A stretch of DNA of 64,000 nucleotides from CAZENU01 sp965222125. GTDB lineage: Bacteria; Chloroflexota; Dehalococcoidia; Lucifugimonadales; CAZENU01. The stretch lies in assembly GCA_965222125.1 (NCBI GenBank), contig CBDCTC010000002.1, positions 271,892 through 335,891 on the forward strand, in the 5' to 3' direction. The notes beneath the pieces were generated by a model. It made no database searches and was not told the origin of the DNA. It worked only from the letters and a program-made list of their open reading frames with translations. Shown piece by piece: positions 44,301 to 51,298 of this stretch (position 1 is its first letter; every line of letters begins with the position of its first letter). A program made the position numbers and the translations under genes.

Positions 44301-44713
44301 CGCTCGCGGCGACGCTGCGCGACCCGGACACCCGCGCCCAATTCGAGCTGCCGTTCTCGTGGGACTGGGACGGCGTGCCGGTGCACGGGACCATCGACCT
44401 GGCGTACGAGGCGGGCGGGGCCTGGCGGGTCGTCGACTTCAAGACGGACGAGGTCCGCGGCGATCTTGCTGAGACGGCCGCTCCGTACCTGCCTCAGCTC
44501 GCCCTCTACGCCTCCGCCTTGGAGCGGGCGACCGGCCAGAGACCGGAGGCCAGCCTACTCTTCCTACGCGACTGCCGGACCTACACGCCTCCCCCTATGG
44601 ACCTGTACGGCGCCCTCGTGACGACCCGGAGCCGCATAGACGCAGGGCAGACGCTGGAGACGCCGCAGTATCCGGGGCTCGACGACACACCGGAAGACCG
44701 TCCGGGCCTCTGA
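41372..44713 (+). CDS. addA: ATP-dependent helicase/nuclease subunit A (AddA)
   Basis: A 1113-residue UvrD-type helicase with a C-terminal nuclease. Helicase motifs: Q-motif and I in LTCEQSAIV...LVTAGAGSGKTRVLVE (residues 3-35), Ia AAVTFTDAAATEMRERV, II LMVDELQDTNPSQ near 360, III RFFVGDVKQAIYHFRGS near 392, V/VI VRLLTVHGAKGLEFPIVFV and KRLFYVAATRAADTLYV. The RecB-family nuclease follows (RGNLAHKAVEVWF, WRVVDFKTDEVR). ATG 41372 is inside the end of addB, so the two are cotranslated. Confidence 0.95.
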   Translation: MGLTCEQSAIVRDRGRDVLVTAGAGSGKTRVLVERYVSLLGDHRIRELAAVTFTDAAATEMRERVRREVLTRPELADHRAELDEAVIGTIHSLCRRILREHPVEAAIDPAVRVLPDDEAEFEIITACVDALEEAADADDHRALAIREIGVYGLTNHLPQMVRRRDEVEAAYRALPGNTPASWAAHVRALLETGARDAVEKARPQLVEWVSWLEGAHTGPGDDALSRNLAEVLSAIGNPAEGDWDDLLERVLDAEPRIKLTGGSARNWGYSLDDVKDTMRCLRETANRLGRMPRWNEHDEAALEALASLRDLFEDACTRYAARKRALAALDYLDLEIEAAWMLRSHPEVAAAYRARLRHLMVDELQDTNPSQIAVLDLLSKGNGVDSPGPERFFVGDVKQAIYHFRGSDVRSFTRLHREVESTGTIRALSQSFRAHDSLVEILNLLFDTVFGEPEEDFEAQMQAMTGRGPDAPPSPHLTLMPVSSESPGGAKTSDHERRRVEADAVAAEITSLLERGDAVWDQETQRRRPARPADVAILLRRLSNVHVFEGALESHGIPYRTPAGAGFFTRQEVLDLTNLLGWLVEPDDEIALVGALRSPLFMIDDQSLLALRSGRRRLIDALREPPDGVSEETRTFCIRATEVLDDLRSKAPFAAPAALLERALALTGYEAVWAPLQGGEQALANVRKFVGIARTLSDRSLDELVTYVRRRRDELVAREGLAVLDDSDAVRLLTVHGAKGLEFPIVFVPEGHLRSRESYDEVRWREEGIAPTLNKKVGSTDNRRRPGFYAYLLQRDQAEEAAEHKRLFYVAATRAADTLYVSGDEARGGDGWLTSALGALRTGAPGGVEVRPALPVDLSAIASRPAPSPVAAPPENEEEGIMPTLVARPRAIPLRSSTPVTALRAPAHTHAFGRHGDGLALVRGNLAHKAVEVWFTTGERPSLGGLARTLDDDLGERAVEKIAAEVDAMLDLLDASPLAATLRDPDTRAQFELPFSWDWDGVPVHGTIDLAYEAGGAWRVVDFKTDEVRGDLAETAAPYLPQLALYASALERATGQRPEASLLFLRDCRTYTPPPMDLYGALVTTRSRIDAGQTLETPQYPGLDDTPEDRPGL

Positions 44714-44831
44714 CGTGGCATCGGGCGGCCGGCCCGGAGTGCGGCCCTCAACTCCACCCCGAGCCTTTGAAGCAGTCCGCTAACGCCGTTCGTCCAGACT
44801 ATGTGGCAGTGAATTGTGGCCCCGTCGCGAG

Positions 44832-44870
44832 TTGACCGTCGGATCAGTATGTGTGATGTTGATACACACA
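44832..44870 (+). promoter_or_regulatory. Promoter with palindromic operator before vapB
   Basis: TTGACC (44832-44837) and GATGTT (44855-44860) are spaced by 17 bases. The inverted repeat TGTGTG (44850-44855)/CACACA (44865-44870) overlaps the -10 box, as expected for an antitoxin that represses its own promoter. Confidence 0.5.
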
Positions 44871-44895
44871 CGTATGGATGAGGCAGCCGATCAGC

Positions 44896-45171
44896 ATGGC
44901 CAGAGTCCAGCTAGTCATCCCGGACGAGGACCGCGACCGTTTCGTTCAACAGGCGCGAAGAGAGGGCATGATGTTGAACGCGTGGTTGAGAGCCGCCGCC
45001 AACGACAGGTTGGCAGAGCGGCAGCGCTCCGAACCCTTCGAATCGCCGGCGGATGTCGAAGAGTTCTTCCGCAGGTGTGACGCGTTGGGGGGTCCCGAGA
45101 CGGAGCCGGACTGGGGAGAGCATATGGACGTGATCACTGCGTCGCGTGGCCGAGGCGCATCCGACACGTGA
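44896..45171 (+). CDS. vapB: VapB-type antitoxin whose toxin gene is a stub
   Basis: A 91-residue antitoxin starting ATG 44896. It begins with a ribbon-helix-helix-like unit (RVQLVIPDEDRDRFVQQARR, then MMLNAWLRAAANDRLAERQR). It ends with the toxin-binding tail WGEHMDVITASRGRGASDT, typical of VapB partners of PIN toxins. The stop overlaps the GTG of the following frame as GTGA, the same layout as the vapBC pair at 296-299. The downstream toxin frame keeps only its first residues. Confidence 0.78.
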   Translation: MARVQLVIPDEDRDRFVQQARREGMMLNAWLRAAANDRLAERQRSEPFESPADVEEFFRRCDALGGPETEPDWGEHMDVITASRGRGASDT

Positions 45172-45251
45172 TCTTCGTCGACACTAACGTTCTTCATGTA
45201 CGCAGTCTCCGGGCCGTGGCCGGCGCCACGTCGCCGCGGCGGAGAACGTAG
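45168..45251 (+). pseudogene. Truncated, frameshifted vapC remnant
   Basis: GTG 45168 opens VIFVDTNVLHVRSL..., which has the first strand and catalytic Asp of a PIN domain and then stops at TAG after 27 codons. Dropping one T near 45189-45192 gives VIFVDTNVFMYAVSG, the usual PIN start (DTNVFMYAVG). No further PIN sequence follows in any frame. The toxin is dead unless a larger deletion is an assembly fault. Confidence 0.65.
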
Positions 45252-45375
45252 ACGGCGTTACCTGCGGCTCCCCATCCCCACAGGCTGGACATAGTCCATC
45301 CCGTGTCCGATACTTTACGACCGGCGTCCGATTCGGCCGCCATTTCACGGAAGACAGCCGAACGGCGAGGTTGAC

Positions 45376-46779
45376 ATGGGTGAGCAGGACATCGCCTTGA
45401 TGGCGCACCTGATGCGCCGCGCGGGCTTCGGCGCGACGCGACACGAGCTCGTCCGTCGGGCCCAGGCCGGCTACGAAGCAACCGTCGAGGAGCTGCTGCA
45501 CCCGGAGCGGAAACCAGAGATCGACCGGCTGGAGCTGCTGCGCTACCAGCCGTGGACGTGGAAGCCGGGCACGATGAGCAATCCGGGCTCCGCGACGTGG
45601 CTGTACTACATGGTCAACACGCAGCGCCCCCTCGAAGAGAAGATGACCCTGTTCTGGCACCAGGTCTTCGCCACGGGTGTCTCGAAGGTCGATCACTGGG
45701 ACGAGATAGCCGACATGATCGACATGTTCCGCGACAAGGGGCTCGGCAGCTACAAGGAGCTGCTTGTCGAGGTTGCCAGGAACCCGGCGATGATCTTCTG
45801 GCTCGACAACAACGAGAACCACGCTAGGGCCGTCAACGAGAACTGGGGCCGCGAGCTCCTGGAGCTGTTCAGCATGGGGGTCGGGTCGTATACGGAGGAC
45901 GACGTATACGAGTGCTCGCGCGCCTTCACCGGCTGGACGATGGACTACAAGCTGCCGCGGTTCCCCTACGGCCGCTTCGACTGGAGCTTCCGCTACCGGC
46001 CCGAGGACCACGACGACGGCGAGAAGGTCTTCCTGGGAGAGACCGGCCGCTTCAACGGCGAGGACGTGATCGACATCATATGCCGCCATCCGGCTACGGC
46101 GCGGTTCGTCGCCCGCCACCTGTACAGCTTCTTCGTGGCCGACGAGGTGCCGGTCCCGGCCTGGAACGGCACGCCCCCGAAGGACCGCGAGACCGTCGAC
46201 GCGATGGCGGGCGCGTTCCTGGAGTCGGGGTCCAAGATGCGGCCGGTGCTCAGGCTGCTGTTCAACTCCGAAGCTTTTAAGAACGCCCGCAAGACCAGGG
46301 TGAAGAGCCCGGCCGAGGTGGTCGCGGGGACTCTCAGGCTGGTCGGCGGCGCCGACTTTCCCGTACCGGGCTACGGCGAGATGTCGCGGCAGCCGGGGTA
46401 CATGGGGCAGGAGCTCCTGAATCCGCCGTCCGTCGAGGGCTGGCAGACGGGCAACGAGTGGATCACGAGCGGGGCGCTTCTCGAGCGGGTCAACTTCATG
46501 TCGGCGTTGGTCGCCGACCTGGAGCGTCCCGGCGTTCGCGATATGGTCGGCGGGCTGCGGTCGGCAGGCGTGACCACTCCGGCACGGCTCGTCGACGCCT
46601 GCGTCGACTTCCTAGGCGCGCCCGAGATCGACGGCGAGACGAGAAGCAGGCTGGAGCGACGCGCGGCGGAGCACGGCGACCTGGACTGGTCCACGCCGGA
46701 CGGGTCGAGGGCCTCATCCGAGCGTGTCGTCGACATGCTGAAGCTGGCCGTGTCCGCGCGCGAGCTGCAGCTCGCGTGA
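45376..46779 (+). CDS. DUF1800 family protein
   Basis: A 467-residue protein of the DUF1800 family, helical, often exported and paired with a DUF1501 protein; its function is unknown. Landmarks are MAHLMRRAGFGATRHELVRR at the start, EKMTLFWHQVFATGVSKV near 90, NENWGRELLELFSMGVGSYTED near 155-176, SRAFTGWTMD, and NPPSVEGWQTGNEWI near 355. No signal peptide is seen. No DUF1501 gene follows; an NHL-repeat protein starts 28 bases downstream and may be its partner here. Confidence 0.88.
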   Translation: MGEQDIALMAHLMRRAGFGATRHELVRRAQAGYEATVEELLHPERKPEIDRLELLRYQPWTWKPGTMSNPGSATWLYYMVNTQRPLEEKMTLFWHQVFATGVSKVDHWDEIADMIDMFRDKGLGSYKELLVEVARNPAMIFWLDNNENHARAVNENWGRELLELFSMGVGSYTEDDVYECSRAFTGWTMDYKLPRFPYGRFDWSFRYRPEDHDDGEKVFLGETGRFNGEDVIDIICRHPATARFVARHLYSFFVADEVPVPAWNGTPPKDRETVDAMAGAFLESGSKMRPVLRLLFNSEAFKNARKTRVKSPAEVVAGTLRLVGGADFPVPGYGEMSRQPGYMGQELLNPPSVEGWQTGNEWITSGALLERVNFMSALVADLERPGVRDMVGGLRSAGVTTPARLVDACVDFLGAPEIDGETRSRLERRAAEHGDLDWSTPDGSRASSERVVDMLKLAVSARELQLA

Positions 46780-46807
46780 CACCGGGCAAACAGGCAAGAG
46801 CGGCGCA

Positions 46808-47869
46808 ATGCTGACTCAGGTTGTGGCGGGCCGGGTCTATGACTACAGCCACTGCGTGGGCGAGTACATGGGTGGCATGGAGTGGCCCGGCGAGGGCTTC
46901 GCGCTTCCCATCGCCGCGGCCGTGGGAGAGGGCGACGTCGTCTACGTGCTCAGCCGCGGCATGGAGAGCACCGGCTACGGCGACCCGCTCGCGCCGAGGG
47001 CGTTCGGCGTCCGCGTGGGCAAATTCCACTTGCCGCCGCACCCCGGCGGCGAGAAGCACCTGACAACGTTCGGCGCCTACGGCTCCGGCTCCGGCCAGTT
47101 CGTGTGGCCGGCCGGGATCGCCCTCGACGACGCCGGCAACGTCTACGTCACCGACGAGTGGTCGAACCGGGTGTCGGTCTACAGCGGCGACGGCGAGCCG
47201 CTCCGCACGTGGGGCGCGGAAGGGGCCGGGCCGGGGCAGCTCGACCGGCCGTCCGGCATCGCCATCGACTCCCGCGACAACGTCTACGTCGTCGACAGCC
47301 TCAACCACCGCGTGCAGCGGCTCACGCCGGACGGCGGCTACGGGAGCGAGTGGGGCGGCTTCGGCGACGCCCCCGGCACGTTCGACTCGCCCTGGGGCGC
47401 GGCCGTGGACGCCGCTGGGCACGTCTACGTCGCCGACCACAAGAACGACCGCGTCCAGCGCTTCTCGCCGGAGGGCGAGTTCGTCGCGCAATACGGGGCG
47501 TCCGGCACGGGCGCCGGACAGCTTCGCCGCCCCTCGGACGTGGCCGTCGACCCTGAAGGCGACGTCTACGTGGCGGACTGGGCGAACAACCGGGTGCAGG
47601 TGTTCGACGAATCGGGGGCGTTCCTGACGACGATCTCCGGCGACGCACACGAGCTCTCGGCGTGGGCCAGGCTGACCGTCGACGCCAATCCCGACATCCA
47701 GAAGGCCCGCCGCAGGGCGAGCCTGGAGCCGGAGCGGAGGTTCGCGCTGCCGACGGGTGTCACCTTCGACGCGGCGAGGTCGCGGCTGATCGTCGCGGAC
47801 ACGCAGCGGTACCGCCTGCAGATCTACGCCAAGCAGCTCGACTACGTCGAGGCGCAGGCCAACCTGTAA
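46808..47869 (+). CDS. NHL-repeat beta-propeller protein
   Basis: A 353-residue six-bladed NHL propeller. Blades repeat the pattern GQFVWPAGIALDDAGNVYVT, PGQLDRPSGIAIDSRDNVYV, GTFDSPWGAAVDAAGHVYVA, GQLRRPSDVAVDPEGDVYVA, each followed by D-x-x-N-x-R-V-Q. The N-terminus lacks a signal peptide. NHL propellers bind proteins or RNA, or act as peptidyl-amidating lyase-like enzymes; nothing fixes the role here. It is in line with the DUF1800 gene upstream and the PLD-ATPase gene 17 bases downstream. Confidence 0.88.
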   Translation: MLTQVVAGRVYDYSHCVGEYMGGMEWPGEGFALPIAAAVGEGDVVYVLSRGMESTGYGDPLAPRAFGVRVGKFHLPPHPGGEKHLTTFGAYGSGSGQFVWPAGIALDDAGNVYVTDEWSNRVSVYSGDGEPLRTWGAEGAGPGQLDRPSGIAIDSRDNVYVVDSLNHRVQRLTPDGGYGSEWGGFGDAPGTFDSPWGAAVDAAGHVYVADHKNDRVQRFSPEGEFVAQYGASGTGAGQLRRPSDVAVDPEGDVYVADWANNRVQVFDESGAFLTTISGDAHELSAWARLTVDANPDIQKARRRASLEPERRFALPTGVTFDAARSRLIVADTQRYRLQIYAKQLDYVEAQANL

Positions 47870-47886
47870 ACGCGGCGCAGCACCCA

Positions 47887-49932
47887 GTGACACAGCACCA
47901 GCACAGGCTAGGCTTCGACGACCCCGACTCGCTGACCCGCGACGGGCAACTGTCGGTCGTGCGTGCCCGCGGCGAGCGCGTCGAACCGTTCGACACGAGC
48001 CTCTTCGCCGGGTTCGATTCGATGAAGGCGCTGACGTACACGGCAAGCATCCCGATGATCGTCGGCCTGCTGCGAGACTTCGACTACGCCGATTTCGAGT
48101 GCATCTTCGGCCACCAGGGCATCCTGAGGCCGGAGATCACCGACATCTTCGGCTTCCAGAATACGGTCGACGAGAACCTCAACAAGGCGTTCGTCGCGGT
48201 CGAGACGTCGGACGAGCGCCGGCAGGCCCTGTTCGACAGTGTCGCGAAGAACAGGGCCCGCTTCTTCGTGGTCAAAGACAGGATCGCTCACGCCAAGATA
48301 TACCTGCTGGAGCGAGACGACCTGCGGAGAGTCGTCGTAGGCTCAGCGAACCTCTCCGAGACGGCGTTCTCGGGCCGCCAGGCGGAGACGCTCGTGCTGT
48401 TCGACAACGACGATACCGCGTGGGATCACTACAAGAAGCAGTACGAGGCGGTTCGCAGCGTCGCCGTCAGTCGAATGGAGCTGCGCGACAAGGTGATCCC
48501 GGCGGAGCGCATACCAATCGAAGAGACGCCGGTGTTCAAGGAGGTGGAGGAGAGCCGGCAGGACGTGCGCATCTACGTTCCCGCCGAGAGCGAGCAGGAG
48601 GCCGAGGTATCGCTGCCGAGGGTGTTGGAGACCGTCGTAAAGGCGGCGGGTGCGCTACGCAGACCTCTGGCCGAGGTGCGACCCGACAGAAACGGGTACG
48701 TTTCCGTGACTCCGAAGATCGTCAAGGAGTCGATCACTATCTCTCGCTCCAGACCGGAAGAGGACGACAGGCCCAACGTATACCTTTCGTACGACGGGCG
48801 TGAGTTCGTGCTGTCGGGCGAGGTGATGCGGCTGGAGACAAAGCCCGAGGAAGTACGGGACGACGTCGCCCGCTGGATAGAGTTCTTCGGCAACTACGAG
48901 AACGGGTTCAAGGGCGACGTGCGGCGGCTGCAGCGGGACTATTTCACCTTCATGAGCTGGTTCTACTTCTCGCCGCTGCTCTGCGACGTGCGCAACGCCG
49001 CTCTGCGCTCCGGGAGCTTCAGCTTCGAGCAGCCCATGTTCGCCGTGCTGTACGGGTCATCCAACTGCGGAAAGACGAGCCTGATCGAGACCCTGATGCA
49101 CTCGATGTTCTCGTACCCCCGGATAGTCGAGACCGACAAGTTCACGCGCTCAAATCTGCGGGGCCTGCGGGAGGCTTTCAAGCGCCTGCCTGTCGTGTTC
49201 GACGACGTCGCGCGAGACCGCTTCAACCGCCACGCGGAGGAGGTCATCAAGCAGGACTACATCCAGGCGGGGGAGTACCCCTGCTTCGCCCTGTCGATGA
49301 ACGCGGAGGCGCGCAATTTCAAGGACGAGATCGTCAAGCGGTGCCTGATGATCTACACGCGCACATCGCTGCCGGGCGACCAGACGGCGGTGCGCAACAG
49401 GCTCCAGCGCTCGATTGCGCGCATACGAGACGGGATGACGACGGGGCTCTACCGCGAGTACCTGAGGCGGATGGCTGCGCGGATTGACGAGCTGCGTGAA
49501 TCCGGGCACGGCGCGCTCGCCGACGCCGACGTTCTGGAGCTGTCGTCGACGGTCCTGTGCGATGTCTTTCGCGAGCATCTGCCCGAGGGCGTGGATATGC
49601 CCGACTGGTGCAGCCCGATGACGTTGGAGGAGTACCAGCAGCGCGCGTGGGACAGGCCGCGGCAGGTGCTCCAGAACCTCCTGAGCCGCGACAGGTACAC
49701 GAAGGACCGCAAGCCGCCCGAGGGCGCGTGGACCGTATCCGGCAACATGGTGGTCGTGGGGACCGGGCAGATGGGCGCGTCCCGGATGCGGGGCGAAATC
49801 CCGGACTGGATTCTCGACGATACCGCGTCGGTCGGCGGCCAGATAGGACTGAAGCGGAACGAGGTCGAGGACTTCCTCGGGGGCAAGCTGCGGGGATGGC
49901 GATGGCCGTTCCGACGCCGCGGCGCAGGCTGA
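47887..49932 (+). CDS. Phospholipase D-like nuclease fused to a P-loop ATPase
   Basis: A protein of about 681 residues starting GTG 47887 (start uncertain; no good ribosome site). The N-terminal 180 residues form a PLD nuclease domain with the HKD motif split as AHAKIYLLERDD (about 134-145) and VVVGSANLSETAFSGRQAE (about 150-168). A linker domain follows. The C-terminal half holds a P-loop ATPase: Walker A LYGSSNCGKTSLIETL near 388-400, Walker B PVVFDDVARDRF near 437, and a sensor-like CFALSMNAEARNFKDEIVKR. The domain pair is reminiscent of defence nucleases. The substrate, partners and family name are unknown to me. Confidence 0.7.
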   Translation: MTQHQHRLGFDDPDSLTRDGQLSVVRARGERVEPFDTSLFAGFDSMKALTYTASIPMIVGLLRDFDYADFECIFGHQGILRPEITDIFGFQNTVDENLNKAFVAVETSDERRQALFDSVAKNRARFFVVKDRIAHAKIYLLERDDLRRVVVGSANLSETAFSGRQAETLVLFDNDDTAWDHYKKQYEAVRSVAVSRMELRDKVIPAERIPIEETPVFKEVEESRQDVRIYVPAESEQEAEVSLPRVLETVVKAAGALRRPLAEVRPDRNGYVSVTPKIVKESITISRSRPEEDDRPNVYLSYDGREFVLSGEVMRLETKPEEVRDDVARWIEFFGNYENGFKGDVRRLQRDYFTFMSWFYFSPLLCDVRNAALRSGSFSFEQPMFAVLYGSSNCGKTSLIETLMHSMFSYPRIVETDKFTRSNLRGLREAFKRLPVVFDDVARDRFNRHAEEVIKQDYIQAGEYPCFALSMNAEARNFKDEIVKRCLMIYTRTSLPGDQTAVRNRLQRSIARIRDGMTTGLYREYLRRMAARIDELRESGHGALADADVLELSSTVLCDVFREHLPEGVDMPDWCSPMTLEEYQQRAWDRPRQVLQNLLSRDRYTKDRKPPEGAWTVSGNMVVVGTGQMGASRMRGEIPDWILDDTASVGGQIGLKRNEVEDFLGGKLRGWRWPFRRRGAG

Positions 49933-50123
49933 ACGCCCCGGAACGACGGGGAGCGGTGTCCGGGCGCAGCCGCCGACTATCCTGTGGCGTACCCGACGTC
50001 CCGGATGCCTTCCATCTGCCACACGGCCAAGGAGAGCAGCCTGGCGTCGCTTCCCTGGACGCGGAGAGAGACCCCGACGCTATCGTCCCGCCGACTCGAA
50101 GGACGCCTCGCCTCGGTCCCGGG

Positions 50124-51200
50124 CTACGTCATCCGCCACTCGACGCCGTGCTCCGACGTGGCCTGCCGGAACCAGTCTACGACTTCGGGATGGTAGGGTA
50201 TGCCCTTGCGCGATCGCTCGGCCTCGGTCTGGGCTTCGGGATAGCCGGAGTAGAGGACGCGGTCCGCGCCCTCTACGGGCGGGCACTCCAGCAGGTCGGT
50301 GAGGTACTGGTCGAGGTCGGCCTTGAAGTCGTCGGGGGCGCTGAAGCCGGAGATGTCCCAGGCGACGAAGTGGTGGACGGCGCCGCCCCTTCGTCTGGGG
50401 CCCGCTCCGGTGGCAGTGAGGATGGTGGTGAGCACCTCCGACATCACGGACAGCGCGTAGCCCTTCTGCGAGCCGCCTTCCCGCGTCGATCCGAGCGGCA
50501 GCAGCATGTACTCGTCCGGTATCTCCGTCTCCTCCATGATCGGGTTGCCCTGCCCGTCCGTGATCCAGCCGGGCAGGATCGTCTGTCCGAGCCGCTCGGC
50601 GAGGTATATCTTGTTGCCGGCTACGACGCTGGGGGCCCCGTCGTAGACGAACGGCGGGAGCGTCTTCGCCGGCGCCGCGAAGGCCAGGGCGTTGAGGCCC
50701 AGAAGCTGCTGCGTGCCGAAGGTCGGCACCATGCGGACTCCCCCGGTCGTGGTTGCCATGCCGAGCATGTCATGCTCGACGGCCATCTGTGCGTAGTACG
50801 AGCACGGGCCCAGGTGGCGGCAGTTGACCACCGACACCGCGCCGATTCCGTACAGCGAGGCGCGCTCTATGGCCTCCGCCATCCCCCTCGGCGACACGAC
50901 CATCCCGTGGCCGCCGTCGCCGTCTATGAGAGCGGTCGCCTTGTTGTCGCGAACGATCTTCCAGTCCGGAGTCGGGTTGATGCCGCCATCGAGGAGTCCG
51001 CCCAGGTAGCCGCGCAGCAGGTTGCTGACGCCGTGGGTGTCGATGCCCCTCAGGTCGGCGTACATGAGCACGTCGGCCGTCAGGGCCGCGTCGGCCGGGG
51101 GCATCCCGCCGGCCTCCAGGAGGCGTTCGGTCGTCCACCTCGCGTCGTCGGCCTGGACCCTGATCGCCAGCTCCTCGGGAACGTGAAACTTCTCCAGCAA
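50124..51200 (-). CDS. Ldh2/malate-lactate dehydrogenase family oxidoreductase
   Basis: A 358-residue NAD(P)-dependent 2-hydroxyacid dehydrogenase of the Ldh2/MDH family (COG2055). Family motifs are MYADLRGIDTHGVSNLLRGY near 46-65, VVNCRHLGPCSYYAQMA near 124 with the catalytic His, GTQQLLGLNALAFAAP near 165 and GSQKGYALSVMSEVLT near 245. The start is TTG 51200, seven bases after GGAGG. The substrate (malate, ureidoglycolate, other 2-hydroxyacids) is not determinable. It lies downstream of dnaE2 but with a gap of about 100 bases. Confidence 0.87.
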   Translation of the reverse strand: MLEKFHVPEELAIRVQADDARWTTERLLEAGGMPPADAALTADVLMYADLRGIDTHGVSNLLRGYLGGLLDGGINPTPDWKIVRDNKATALIDGDGGHGMVVSPRGMAEAIERASLYGIGAVSVVNCRHLGPCSYYAQMAVEHDMLGMATTTGGVRMVPTFGTQQLLGLNALAFAAPAKTLPPFVYDGAPSVVAGNKIYLAERLGQTILPGWITDGQGNPIMEETEIPDEYMLLPLGSTREGGSQKGYALSVMSEVLTTILTATGAGPRRRGGAVHHFVAWDISGFSAPDDFKADLDQYLTDLLECPPVEGADRVLYSGYPEAQTEAERSRKGIPYHPEVVDWFRQATSEHGVEWRMT

Positions 51201-51298
51201 TTCGGCGCCTCCTCCCGGCCCATGCCGTCGAGCGCGCGGAGCGCGCCGCGGTTCCGGCCGGGGTACCGTGGCAGTATACGGCGTCGCGGCCGTAAGCC

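Noticed and set aside
36677..44713. Gabija-like pair (OLD nuclease plus UvrD helicase)
   Set aside because: The helicase gene is a full-length AddA with a C-terminal nuclease and is paired with addB, so this is the repair complex; only the ATPase-TOPRIM neighbour is unusual.
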